Of a stretch of 36,570 nucleotides of DNA, positions 18,286 through 27,447 are shown piece by piece. The notes under the pieces are model-generated. The model was given only the letters and a program-made list of their open reading frames with translations. It did no database searches and was not told the origin of the DNA. This DNA comes from Phycisphaerae bacterium (GTDB lineage Bacteria > Planctomycetota > Phycisphaerae > Tepidisphaerales > Tepidisphaeraceae), in assembly GCA_030448225.1 (NCBI GenBank), contig JAUJNJ010000056.1, forward strand, positions 1 to 36,570, written 5' to 3'. Made by a program: the position numbers and the translations under genes. The stretch's first letter is position 1; each line of letters opens with the position of its first letter.

Positions 18286-18321
18286 AAGAAAACCCGCCGC
18301 TTTCCTGCGAAAGCGGCGGGT
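18286..18321 (-). terminator. Strong intrinsic terminator of the short PEP-CTERM gene
   Basis: ACCCGCCGCTTTC (18292-18304) and its exact complement (18309-18321) form a 13-bp stem with a CTGC loop. Read on the minus strand it is followed by TTTCTTTGTT. It lies 80 bases beyond the stop codon at 18401, ideally placed for the minus-strand gene. Confidence 0.85.
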
Positions 18322-18400
18322 CGTGGAGTACCCTCAAAGGGGGGCGAACTACAGCAGTATTCTCCGGGGGGAGGCGGCGACAGAGCGCGCGGGCGGCGCG

Positions 18401-19163
18401 TCAGCGCACGCGGCGCCGGCGCCGCAGGGCGAGCAGCGCGCCGGCGCCGAGCAGCCCGAGGCTGCCCGGTTCCGGGACTTGGTTGAACATCAAGTTGTCG
18501 GCGCGGAACACGTTGTCCGCGTCGCGCCCGAAATCGTTGCCCCCGGGCAGGTTGAAGTTGACCTGCACCTGCTCGATCGTCCCGCCGTCGGCCAGGAAGC
18601 TCTGGAATCCGGCGAACGTGGTGCCGCTTCCGGGCGTGGCGCTGCCGAAATCGCCGGCCAGCGTCTGGAACATGCCGTCCGCCGTGAGGGTGCGGTCCAC
18701 ACTCGTCTGGAAGATCAGGTCGCGGTCGGTATCCGCGTCCGCTGCGGTGTCGGGGCCGCGGAAGGACAACTCGATGGTGAGCGTCGTCGTGGTGCCCTGC
18801 GCCAGGCCCGAGACCGCGAAATCGCCTGAGTACGTGAACTCGACTGACTTGCGGGGGTCGTCACCGGGGATCGTGGCGGGATCTGCCCGGCCCCACCCCC
18901 GAAGCCCGAGAAGAAGCCCGTCGCGGTCGTGAAGTCACCCGTCACCTGGAGGCCGGAGGTGCCGCCGACCCCCGCGCCCGGCGTCTCTCCGCCGACGCCG
19001 CTGGCACCGCCGCCTGCGCGTACGCGTAGCCGTACGTGAACGTCGGGTCGTTGACGTCGAAGTCCGCCGTCAGCAGCGGCCCGGCCGCCATCGCGGTCGA
19101 GCCCGTAAACAACAAGGTGCCCGCCGCGAGCGCGACGAGGCGGGTACGATAGATTAGAACCAT
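18401..19163 (-). CDS. Short PEP-CTERM protein (two frameshifts)
   Basis: About 253 residues assembled from three frames. ATG at 19163 is preceded by GGAGGAAGAGAG, a strong ribosome-binding site. The signal peptide is LVALAAGTLLFTGSTAMAAG. The middle reads TADFDVNDPTFTYGYAYAQ, then after a shift near 19010 GVGGTSGLQVTGDFTTATGF, then after a shift near 18870 VEFTYSGDFAVSGLAQGT, 'TIELSFRGPDTAADADTDRD' and onward. The C-terminus is VPEPGSLGLLGAGALLAL plus six Arg-rich residues, a textbook PEP-CTERM anchor. The body resembles the all-beta cell-surface proteins common in this class, with Asp-rich loops. No enzymatic motif is seen. The gene faces the long PEP-CTERM gene, and a strong hairpin follows its stop. 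Confidence 0.85.
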
Positions 19164-19410
19164 GCTCTCTTCCTCCTAGTTTCCTGACAACGAGACTTGA
19201 GTCGAGACGGGTATCGATCCGGTTCGGGCCGGCGTGATGCCGCCGTCAACGCCGGAATCTTGACTTTCGGTCGCTGGCACTAAAGCGGGCTAGTTGCGCG
19301 TCACCAGCTACTGCCGCCGCGATGCCGCGGAAGCAACGAACGCCGACGTTATGCGCTGCTGCCGGACGCCCCCGCCGAGGACGACGCCGGTCAGTTCGTG
19401 GACCGCCGTA

Positions 19411-19935
19411 TCACTCGGGTTCGACCATGAGTGCGTTCGCCGAGCCGTCGGGACAACGAACGGAAATCACATCCTCATACGTGCGGACCGCCTTGGCCAT
19501 CGCCGCCTGGCTCGGTGTAGCCATGCCGGCTCCGCCCGCCGCGATCCACGCTGACGAGCCCGGCCGCTTGACCTCCTTGCCCGGCGAGCGGACCCCTTTC
19601 CAGTTCGGATCGCTCATCGCCTTGTCAGCAGCGGCCTTGCCCTCCGGCGTGAGATGCATCAGGTATCCGACGAAGGGCTTGGACGCGTCGCAAGCGAAGA
19701 CCATCGCGCGGACGGCCTCCTTGCCGTCATGCATGATCGGCGCGCCTGGATGGGGCCTCGAAGAACGTCTGCCCATCGTCGGACGAGTAGTACGTGGTCG
19801 GACGACTTCCGGCCAGAACTGCCAGAGAAGCACGATGACTGCTAGGCCGATCACGGCTCCCCCGACGAGGAGCGGGTTCTTGTTCAGCGTCTGCGGGATC
19901 GCCGCTGCCTCCGGCATCGGGGTCGGACGTTGCAT
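19411..19935 (-). CDS. One-pass membrane protein, DDGQTFF family
   Basis: About 174 residues. Residues 21-39 (PLLVGGAVIGLAVIVLLWQ) form one transmembrane helix after a short cytoplasmic Pro-rich start. Beyond it the expected line is TTYYSSDDGQTFFEAHPGAP, which occurs in another frame: one base is missing near 19800 and one extra C sits in a CCCC run near 19755. The main frame then resumes: 'IMHDGKEAVRAMVFACDASK', 'PFVGYLMHLTPEGKAAADKA', ending ALMVEPE. Motifs like 'DDGxTxF' followed by 'GKxAVRAxVFxC' and 'FVGYL' are familiar to me from small planctomycete membrane proteins of unknown function, often near pseudopilin genes. Here it lies 198 bases downstream of pseudopilin B on the same strand. 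Both indels are in short runs, so sequence error is plausible. Confidence 0.7.
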   Translation of the reverse strand: MQRPTPMPEAAAIPQTLNKNPLLVGGAVIGLAVIVLLWQFWPEVVRPRTTRPTMGRRSSRPHPGAPIMHDGKEAVRAMVFACDASKPFVGYLMHLTPEGKAAADKAMSDPNWKGVRSPGKEVKRPGSSAWIAAGGAGMATPSQAAMAKAVRTYEDVISVRCPDGSANALMVEPE

Positions 19936-20133
19936 TACCGGAGTGCATCATGGAATTCGATCCGATTGTCTTATCTGCTCCGCGCTGGTCATCACGATGG
20001 CCGACGTGACGCGCGACCTAATCGAACGAACTCAATCGAGCGTTGCGTGATCAGGAGAACCGTTCGTCGCCCGAAGCACGCAACGCTCGACTACGCGTAC
20101 GCCGTCCCGGGAATCAGAATCCCGAGCAGGGGT

Positions 20134-20975
20134 CTAGCGGAAGAAATAGCCGTCGCCGGACCGGAAGTACGCCGTTCGATCCGGCGGCTTCGCCTCGACG
20201 TGGCCGTCGCGGTAGAGCAGGTTGAGCTGGACGTCGCCCTGGTGCTGCTGCACGGAGCCGTCGGGGTTGAACCTCCGCCCTCCACGCGCCCGTGGTTCCT
20301 ATGGTAGCCCGTCGAGGGCTGGTAGATGGTGGTGTCGCCCATCAGCGGCGGGTTCGTGTCGATGTCGTTGTCGCCGGTCGTGGTCTTGCGGGTTAAGCTT
20401 GTGCACCCCCACTTCGGCGACGCACCGTTCGGCGTCTGCACGTTCGCACCCATGTACGAGTACCCGATCTGCGCCCAATGCTTATGCAGTCCACCCGTTC
20501 CCCACTGCGATGAATTGAATGTGGGGTTGTCGGGACTGGCCCCGTAGTAAGACGGACCCGCCGAATAGAGCGAGTTCATCTGCGTCGCGCCGCGCCTCGG
20601 TGCCGGCTTGAAGAACACGGCCGACCCACCGTGATCCGGGACGTTCATCGGGCACGTGAACAGCCGCCGGATGCGCACCATAATGGTCGACCAGCTTGAA
20701 GTAATCATTGACGAACATCCAGGAGCCCCACCACGGTCCACCCCACGGCGTGTTGTGCCGAGCGGCACACGCCCCTTGTGGTCGCCCGCGAACATCAGGA
20801 TCGACTGGCCGAGCGAACGCAAATTCGAGCGCACTTGATCTTGTTCGCCTGTTCGCGCGCCTTGGCGAGTGCCGGCAGTAGGATCGAGATCAGGAGCCGC
20901 GATGATGCCGATCACCACCAGCAGCTCAACGAGTGTGAATGCAGATGCGGATTGACGGTAACGCGTCGACTTCAT
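20134..20975 (-). CDS. Pseudopilin, H-X9-DG type (B), multiply frameshifted
   Basis: The ATG at 20975 has GGAGGG eight bases upstream. The leader and helix are clear: 'ASAFTLVELLVVIGIIA' in the first frame, continuing as 'ALISILLPALAKAREQANK' in the second, back to SNLRSLGQSILMFAGDHKGR, then 'WMFVNDYFKLVDHYG' in another frame, then RRLFTCPMNVPDHGG onward, and finally 'FNPDGSVQQHQGDVQLNLLY' and RDGHVEAKPPDRTAYFRSGD with stop TAG at 20134-20136. This is the full domain order of an H-X9-DG pseudopilin (about 280 residues) but needs at least five frame changes. No in-frame stop falls within the segments. It is either a recently dead gene or a poorly resolved stretch of sequence. It probably heads an operon with the membrane protein at 19411-19935. 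Confidence 0.75.
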
Positions 20976-21035
20976 AAGTACCCTCCAGTGGCGACTGGCG
21001 CCAGGTGCACGAGCGAGAAAAGATGTGTACGTGCG

Positions 21036-21065
21036 ATCCTAACGGAGCCCACGTTTTTATTGCAA
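21036..21065 (-). promoter_or_regulatory. Candidate promoter of pseudopilin B
   Basis: On the minus strand TTGCAA (21060-21065) is followed after 18 bases by TAGGAT (21036-21041), about 60 bases before the start codon, inside a locally AT-richer patch. Four of six matches at each box; weak support. Confidence 0.25.
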
Positions 21066-21305
21066 CTCCAACAATCGAGAAATCGAACCTGAAATGTATG
21101 GTCGCTCGAGTCCGCTTTAATACGACCGCCACGGGTGCGTGATGCACAGCTCGTCTATAAAGCGGCGACCACTCAGCACCGCCGTGGCGACTCGGGACCG
21201 GGACACACATGCCGGCACCGCGAAGCAAACCGATATGGCGACCTTCAACCGCGGGGCGGGTCCCTTCCGGCCGGGCACCCGATGTGGGCGACCGACCGAG
21301 CGGAA

Positions 21306-21482
21306 TCAGAGCGCGAGCCGAACGTTGCTGCGGCGTAGCTCCTCGAGCTTCTGCTCGGCTCGCTGCTTCGCCTCGCTTCCTGCTCCGGTGGTCAAGATAT
21401 GCATGCGGCCGGGTCTTGCCGAGCCGCAACCGTCCGCACCGCCTACAAGAGTACTTGTTGTGACCCGGCCAAGATTGGACAC
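21306..21482 (-). CDS. Possible small protein, 58 residues
   Basis: GTG start at 21482, TGA at 21306-21308. The sequence runs SNLGRVTTSTLVGGADG..., GRMHILTTGAGSE and then the helix AKQRAEQKLEELRRSNVRLA. The composition (ordered Thr/Val/Gly part followed by an amphipathic charged helix) looks like real protein, unlike the other frames here. I do not recognise the family. It could instead be the C-terminal remnant of a longer broken gene, because an in-frame stop lies shortly upstream of the GTG. 20976-21305 contains only the pseudopilin B leader region. Confidence 0.3.
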   Translation of the reverse strand: MSNLGRVTTSTLVGGADGCGSARPGRMHILTTGAGSEAKQRAEQKLEELRRSNVRLAL

Positions 21483-21689
21483 GATCGGCGTGAAAAATCA
21501 GCCCCGTGTCGGGCGCGTGTCGGGAGTGGCTGCATCGGGGCCTCCCGGCCGCGCCATCGTCTGGGTGGCGGCGGGCGAGGCGGGGGCTAGGACGGCGTCA
21601 GCACCATGTCGAGCGGCAGCGGCAGCTACGGCCGAATCGACAATCACACGGCTACCACACCCTCACCCCCACCGCGAGGTCGCGTATCG

Positions 21690-21930
21690 GTTAGCTTGGC
21701 CGACGAAAGCTTGACGGCCGGGACGCTGATCGCCCGCAGCACCTCGGGCGGCACCGCCACCGCCTCCGACACGATGATCCGCGGCGGGCGGCGGATCGGC
21801 GTCCGGCACCAGGGGCACGTCGTCCTGAACGACAAGAGCCTCGGCAACCTCCGAGCGACCATGGCGGGGTTGATGGGCGTCAAGCCCGACTCGCAGTTGC
21901 CGCGACGAGGCGATCAAGGCGATCGTCTGA
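21690..21930 (+). pseudogene. C-terminal remnant, DUF1552-like
   Basis: The plus-strand frame around 21780-21895 reads 'GHVVLNDKSLGNLRATMAGL' followed by MGVKPDS, and a one-base shift then leads to DEAIKAIV and TGA at 21928-21930. The pattern G-x-H-x-x-x-x-x-K-x-L-x-N-L ... GV is like the end of DUF1552/DUF1501-type exported proteins of planctomycetes, in which the last segment packs against the active-site fold. The upstream part is not readable in any frame. It ends 31 bases before the SGNH hydrolase ATG, so it may be the tail of the first gene of that operon. The identification is tentative. Confidence 0.3.
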
Positions 21931-21961
21931 TGGACTCAAGTACGAGACCGAGGAGCGAAGG

Positions 21962-23367
21962 ATGAACGCTTTGCGACGAACCCTGGCCGCCGTGATGCTG
22001 CTCGCACTCGCGCTGTCCCCGCGCGGCGGAGTTCCCGCCGGTCGAGGTGGGGGACGCCGGCCGGTGGGGGCGGAACGCAGCCGCACGATGCGGCTGCTCG
22101 CCACCAGCACGCCCGAGCGGCGGAACACGGTCCGCATCCTCTTCTACGGGCAGTCGATCACCGAGCAGAAGTGGTCCGAGCAGGTCGCCGCGGACCTGCG
22201 CCGCCGCTTCCCCCACGCCGATCTCGTCGTGGAGAACCGCGCGCTCGGCGGGTTCGCGTCGCAACTGCTCGTGAAGACCGCCGAGACCGACCTGTACCCA
22301 TTCTACCCGGACCTGGTCGTGTTCCACGTCTTCGGCGCCCACGACAAGTACGAGGACATCCTCCGCCGCACGCGCGAGCGGACGACCGCCGAGATCCTCC
22401 AGCAGAACGACCACCCTCGGCCGACGACCGCGTGGACGAGGAGACCGACCCGCAGAAGCTGCTGACCATCCAGAGCGGCAACTGGCCCGGGTTCATGAAC
22501 CACAACTGGCTGCCTTCGCTGTCGCGCAAGTACGGCACGGAGCTCGTCGACCAGCGGGCGATCTGGAAGCGCTACCTCGCGCAGCACGAGCTCAAGCCCG
22601 CCGACCTGCTGAGCGACAACGTCCACCTGAACGCGCACGGCGAGTTCGTCATGGCCGCCGCGGTGAACGCGTACCTGCGGTACGACCTGAAGATTGGCCC
22701 TCGCCCGCGGAAGAGTGGGTGAAGACGCTGGCGGTCGGCAAGGACGTCCGGTGGGAGGGGGCCGGGCTCGTCGCCGTTCGACGGCAACCGGATCGACGTG
22801 GTCCTCAAGCCGGGCGCCGCCGCGTTCGGGCCGCTGGCGGTGCGCATCGACGGCAAGCGGCCGTCGGAGATCGCGTCGCTCTGCGGCTTCACCCGCGCGC
22901 TGGCGGAGCCCGGCGGGAAGTGGCCGGTCGTGGCGGACCTGTCTTGGGAGCAACCGCCACTGCTGGAGGAGTGGACGATGGACGTGCGGGCCGACCCGAC
23001 GAAGCCGGACGCCTACACGTTCGACCTATCCGGCCCAAGACCGGCCCCGACGGCGGCGGCCGGTCCGACCGGCGGTTCGTCTCGACGTCCGGCCGCGTCG
23101 TGATCGACCCCGACGACTGGAACGTAGAGTTCGCGATGACGCTCGCGAACGTGAAGCCCGTGCCCGACCGGTTCACCGTCCGCTGGCGGGTGGTCCCGTA
23201 CTTCGCCGACGAGGCGACCACCCCGGGCGCCGCCCCGGCCCGGCGTCGAGACCGTGGTGACGGTCGCGCAGGGGCTGGCGAACGCGAATCACACGCTGGA
23301 ACTCGCTGCCCCCGCGGACGTGGTCGACGCGATACGCGTCTACCGCCCGCCGCTGGGCAGGAAGTGA
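21962..23367 (+). CDS. Exported SGNH/GDSL hydrolase (seven frameshifts)
   Basis: The ATG at 21962 has GAGGAGCGAAGG in front and a hydrophobic leader (LAAVMLLALAL). Read across frames, the product is about 468 residues: 'AAEFPPVEVGDAGRWGRN', RTMRLLATSTPERRNTVRIL, FYGQSITEQKWSEQVAADL (block I with the catalytic Ser), 'ENRALGGFASQLLVKTAETD' (block II, Gly), 'YPDLVVFHVFGAHDKYEDIL' (block III position), 'SDNVHLNAHGEFVMAAAVNA' (block V, Asp and His), then a beta domain 'VVLKPGAAAFGPLAVRIDGK' and 'RVVIDPDDWNVEFAMTLANV', ending 'ALELAA'-like 'HTLELAAPADVVDAIRVYRP' with TGA at 23365. Frame changes lie near 22030, 22075, 22425, 22705, 22790, 23045 and 23240. All catalytic blocks survive. The family covers carbohydrate esterases and lipases. 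Confidence 0.75.
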
Positions 23368-23540
23368 TGCCGGCCGGTCCCCGTCCAGCGGCACGTGAGT
23401 TAGACCCGCACGAGAAGTGCCCGCCGCCGAGCCACGCGGAGGCCGCGACACGGCTGTGGGAGCGGCTCGACGCCATTCACGCCCGAATAGTCGAGCCGGC
23501 GTGGGCTCGCGCGATGGACCTGCTCCGACGAAAACCATGA
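23367..23540 (+). CDS. Small protein overlapping the SGNH gene (TGATG)
   Basis: 57 residues from ATG 23367, whose first base is the last base of the SGNH stop (TGATG), the usual arrangement for translational coupling. It has a Pro-rich start and then a helix 'ATRLWERLDAIHARIVEPAW' 'ARAMDLLRRKP'. No family is recognised. It is plausible as a real coupled gene because the overlap is exact and the second half is a coherent amphipathic helix, but a chance frame of this size is possible in GC-rich DNA. Confidence 0.4.
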   Translation: MPAGPRPAARELDPHEKCPPPSHAEAATRLWERLDAIHARIVEPAWARAMDLLRRKP

Positions 23541-24208
23541 AGATGACCCGCCAACGTTTGCGTAGCTGACCTGCCCGCCGCTCCTCGTGCCGGCCGCCGC
23601 AATGCGCGCCAGCGGCAACCTGACGACGGGCGTGTGATGGCAAACACGCCGCGTGGAATCCATGAACACCCCGACCCCGGTTAATCAAAAAGCCCGGCTG
23701 GCGACGGCCAACGCGGTTCAGCGAAAGGGGCGGGTGCGCACGCGCGAGCGAGGCCGCCGACTAGCAGCGCGCACGACGGCGTGATCCGGCTACCGTGACG
23801 ACGCGGACACGCCACGGGCCGGCCGGCAGACCCGCGTGAGGTCGGGGAAGGCGGAGGATCGGACGCTGGGCTACGTCGGGTGGGCGGGGAGACGTGCGGG
23901 CGAAGATTAACTTGACCCAGTTTAAAGTCCGCTTGTTGGTGGGCGGCCGATGCGCGACGATCGTAAGATCGGAGGCCGACAGCGCCTACTCGGCATCGGG
24001 TCTGTGCTCACCCACCGCGAAACGCTCTCGCCAGCCGGGGCGCAGTAGCGCTCAGGGACGATCTGCTCAGTGCAGAGGTCGTGATACTTGTGCCGACGCC
24101 GGTGGGGTGAGCCCGCACTCCGCAGCGGCCGGGCGCGCGGAGGTCATACCCGCAGGCGGGGGCAGAGGTCGCGGTCGCGCGACGCCGGGCCCGAGGCTGC
24201 CCGTACCG
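23541..24208. other. Intergenic, no gene supported
   Basis: 668 bases with no frame carrying a motif, hydrophobic segment or ribosome-binding site that I can support. It lies between a plus-strand and a minus-strand gene that converge here. I find no clear hairpin with a T tract. Confidence 0.5.
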
Positions 24209-24564
24209 TCAGCACAGGCGCGCGGCGGCCGCCGCGGCGAGGAACCAGTACGGCACGGTGACGAGCTGCCCGCCGTTGAGCTGCACGTCGCGGCCGAACC
24301 CCAGGAACCGGCGGCTGTAGTCCGTGCCGATCAGGGCGAACGCGCGGGCGTGGGCGCGGTGCGAGAGGCCCGGCTCCTCCCCGGTCCGCCGCGGAGCGCG
24401 CACGTCGAGCCGGCCCCCTTCGAGATCACCATCAGCAGCTGGCCGTCGCGGGAGACGTGCTCCCACGTGTCTTTCCAGTAGAAGTTGCGAACGCCCATGC
24501 CAGCGAAGCCGAGGCACAGCAGCAGGGAGACGGGCCGAGCAGAGGGTGAGGATTGCTGACGCAC
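24209..24564 (-). CDS. Small planctomycete-type membrane protein (one frameshift)
   Basis: From GTG 24564: a short basic start, hydrophobic segment RPVSLLLCLGFAGMGV, then 'RNFYWKDTWEHVSRDGQLLM' and VISKGAGSTCALRGG. After a shift near 24370: RAFALIGTDYSRRFLGFGRD, 'VQLNGGQLVTVPYWFLAAAA' and the end ARLC. The order (N-terminal helix, a strand pair with 'sRDGqL', Phe-rich region and a final 'VPYWFLAA' helix) matches a family of short proteins I associate with planctomycetes, in which the second helix faces a hydrophobic C-terminal tail. The function is unknown. 24565-24906 shows no further gene. Confidence 0.55.
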
Positions 24565-24906
24565 GAGCGGGCATTCTACCTCGCTGTCCAGCACGCCGTG
24601 CAGCACGGCATTCAGCCTTTCATGAGCAAGCTCCCGATCGGCTCCCGAGAGGTACGGTCCTGTAAGTCGTGAGCCAGGGCGAAAGAGAAGGAGGAGTTTC
24701 CGACCATCTCGTTGTCTGAGCGTCGGGCGAGGCGGGTCGACCTGCTTGGCATGGGCGGGAACGTATCGGTCCCAAGGCCGCGGGTCGTCACTGTTGCTTT
24801 CGCCGTCTCCGCACTCCGGTCGCCGGTCGACGCTCGGCGAGACAGGGCCGAGCCATCGTGCGACGGCGTGGCGGTTGCGGACGGCGAGCCGTCCAGTCTT
24901 TAACTG

Positions 24907-25184
24907 CTAGTGCGGCAAAGCCAGGCAGAAGGCGACGGCGTTCTTCCAACTGACGTAGACGACGGGGTGGTCGTTCCCCTGATCGAAGTCCGGGTCGAGG
25001 CCAGGCGCTTCGCGTCGAGCGGGAAGCGGTCGACGGCCTCCTGGTCTCCCGGTCGCAAGACCACACAGCACGCGGTCGGAGGTCTCGACGTCGGTCTTGT
25101 TAAGCCACGGTGCCGCCGACAATGGCGGGGAACTGCTTGACGATCACCTCGTGCGCAGCTCGGCCAGAAGGGCCGGAGATCTGC
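24907..25184 (-). pseudogene. Remnant of a SUMF1/formylglycine-generating-type domain
   Basis: The reading, over two frames, is VQISG..., 'HEVIVKQFPAIVGGTV', NKTDVETSD and then DFDQGNDHPVVYVSWKNAVA followed by FC, then TAG at 24907-24909. Formylglycine-generating-type domains read 'EVTVGQFxxFV ... YKTDxE ... HPVVxVSWxDAxAFC' at this place, so the N-terminal third is present. A 'KTGRL' follows the stop, as in the family's 'KTGR', but then the resemblance fades. At least two breaks are needed, so I read it as a truncated, decaying gene; such domains modify sulfatases or act as binding modules on the surface. Confidence 0.5.
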
Positions 25185-25419
25185 ACGGCAGCGCCGGGCG
25201 CTCGTCGTGCAAATCCGGTCCTTGAGGATGGCGTTCGCGGGGCTGGGCGGTGAGGCGGTGAGGGTCGGTCACGTCGCGCCGGAACTGCCCGCTTGCGTCG
25301 CCGGCCAAAGCGGAAGAGGTGTGCCCGGCACCAAGCGTCCGACCGAGGGCCGTACAGGGGCCTTCTGAGAGCGTGCAACGCCTGTCGGCCGACCACAGTT
25401 ATAAACGTTGGCACCGTGC

Positions 25420-26010
25420 GACGATTGGACACGGGGGGTTTGCAAAACCTGCCGCGTTCGAAGGGCGGTAGGGCGTATCCACGTAACCATCGCCCTCTCC
25501 GAAGTAGGAACTGGATAGATGGGGTTACGCGTGCGAAAGCTCTGTCGTGAGCGCCTGCCAGAGCGTCTGACCATTCGGAGGCGGATTCGTCGGGCAGTTG
25601 CACGTGCCGGTCACTTGAGGTGCCGGCGGCCGAGGTGGCGGGCCGCGCGGGGGTGGGAACAGCTCGACGAGCTGCAAGGTCGCGTTGAGGAGTCCCTATC
25701 GAGCGGCCCAGCGGCTGCTGCGGACGACGGTGGCGGCGGCGGGGAACTGCGAGAGCAGCTGCGTGATTCCGGCGTTTCTCCGAGCGCATACTGAGCGGAG
25801 CTGGCGGCCGTGCTTCCTGAATCTCGGCTCGAATTAGCCGCCGCGGCGGAGGGGCACTGCGGTGGGCGACAGCGATGAACAAGCCGACACCGCGAAGTTT
25901 CCCGACGTCGGCTCCGTCAGCTTCCCGCGAACTGGGCCGCCCGCGCGGCCCCCCGCGACGTTGCCGGTGTCGCGATACCACTCGCTGCCGATGATGAGAC
26001 AGTCTCAGAA
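25420..26010 (-). pseudogene. Possible third pseudopilin remnant
   Basis: Short blocks in changing minus-strand frames resemble the rear half of an H-X9-DG pseudopilin: IIGSEWYRDTGNV (about 25950-25990), comparable with EIILGTEFWEDWE in pseudopilin A, and then near 25460-25510 'IQFLL' plus EGDGYVDT and YALPPFERGRF, comparable with TNFLYCDGHVE. The order and spacing fit, but each block is short, frames change and I cannot find a leader peptide upstream. The remainder of 25185-26418 has no gene I can support. Confidence 0.22.
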
Positions 26011-26418
26011 ACGTTCCCGGTTCCCGACGTGGCGGTCCGCCGCCACCGGCATCAGCATCGGCCGTCGCCGTCCTCTTCGGGAGCCGCCAGGTTTTCCTCT
26101 AGACCCGCCGGGCGCGGCGGCGTCACTTTCCGCGTCGCTTCCCCTCAGGACGGATCCACGTCCCGTCGCTCGCAGTTTCAACGAAGGTGAAGCAGGAGCT
26201 CGCTTCGCGGGGCGCCGCACCAAGGGGAGGCGGCACTGCGCGGCGGGCGCGGACAACGACGTCCCCGCACGCCACCGGCTCGTCTCCCCGACGGGGCGCG
26301 TCATCGGCGTATTATTGTGGGCCGCGAAGTTCCAACGGCAGCCTCGGTAGGCCGGGACGGCCCGGCTCGTTGAGCCGGCGAGTCCTGCCGGGGCGCGGCC
26401 GCTCACGAGGGAGGACCG

Positions 26419-27447
26419 ATGACGGGTTCCACCAGCGCCGTGGACAACCAGCCAAATGTTGGCGACGGGGCCCTCCGCCCGCTCGGGCCGCCGTCACGTG
26501 GCCCGCGCCGGCGGTCGGCGCGTCGCAAGTCGGAAGCACGGGCGGCGGTCTTCGGGCTGCTGCGCCGCGCGCTGAACCCGGCGCACCTCTGGCAGGCGGC
26601 ACGGCTCCAGGCGAAGCGCCGGGCGAACCGCCACGCGGTCGACGCCCAACGGCTGGCGCTGTACGCCCGTATCCTGCCGAGCGACTTCCTCCACTTCGGC
26701 TACTTCGACGACCCCGAACGCCGCCCCGAGGACATGAGCCTCGCCGAGGTCGCGGCGGCGCAGACGCGGTACGCCGAGCTGCTGATCGCGCTCGCCGCCC
26801 CGCCCGACGCCGGCCCGGCGCTGGACGTCGGGTGCGGCATGGGCGGGCTGTGCCGCATGCTCCGCGACCGCGGCTACTCGCCCGTCGCGCTCACGCCGGA
26901 CCGGCTCCAGGCGGCTCACGTCGCGGCGACGCTGCCCGGCGTGCCGGTGATCCGTTCGAAGTTCGAGGAGATGGACGAGGCGCCTCACGCCGCGGCGTTC
27001 GCGACGGTGTTCACGTCCGAGTCGCTCCAATACCTCGACCTCGACGTCGCGCTGCCCCGCCTCGCGGCGCTGCTCCGCCCCGGCGGGCGCTGGGTCGCGT
27101 GCGACTTCTTCCACGCCCGGCCGTCCGCCGACCGCTCGTTGCACGAGCTCGACCCGTTCCTCGCCCGCCTCCCGGCCCACGGGTGGCGGGTCACGTACCA
27201 GCGCGACGTCACGGCCAACATCAGGCCCACCCTGGCCTACATCCACATGTGGGCGGTGCGGTTCGGCCTGCCGCTCATGGAGTTCGCGTTCCTGCGGATG
27301 CGCCGCAAGCAGCCGGGGCTTCACCACCTGGCCGCCGACCTCCTGGCGGACCTGCGGCGCCTCGCGGAGAAGAATCTCGAGACGATCGACCCGGTGCGGT
27401 TCGAGGCCGACAAGCGTTACGTGCTGCTGGTAATGGAGCGGGCCTAA
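26419..27447 (+). CDS. Class I SAM-dependent methyltransferase
   Basis: 342 residues, intact. GGGAGGACC stands directly before the ATG. The first 90 residues are basic and helical (unassigned). The Rossmann core begins with motif I ALDVGCGMGG (about 134-143), 'PVALTPDRLQAAHVAATLPG' (motif II region, SAM ribose), 'FATVFTSESLQYLDLDVALP' (motif post-I/III) and LLRPGGRWVACDFF (motif IV). Then a 'W-x-V-T-Y-Q-R-D-V-T' segment and a helical C-terminus follow. The domain is that of small-molecule methyltransferases such as those acting on sterols, tocopherols or glycine/sarcosine; the substrate cannot be told. It stands alone, with 855 empty bases after it, and its codon use matches the housekeeping genes, unlike the degraded stretch before it. 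Confidence 0.85.
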   Translation: MTGSTSAVDNQPNVGDGALRPLGPPSRGPRRRSARRKSEARAAVFGLLRRALNPAHLWQAARLQAKRRANRHAVDAQRLALYARILPSDFLHFGYFDDPERRPEDMSLAEVAAAQTRYAELLIALAAPPDAGPALDVGCGMGGLCRMLRDRGYSPVALTPDRLQAAHVAATLPGVPVIRSKFEEMDEAPHAAAFATVFTSESLQYLDLDVALPRLAALLRPGGRWVACDFFHARPSADRSLHELDPFLARLPAHGWRVTYQRDVTANIRPTLAYIHMWAVRFGLPLMEFAFLRMRRKQPGLHHLAADLLADLRRLAEKNLETIDPVRFEADKRYVLLVMERA

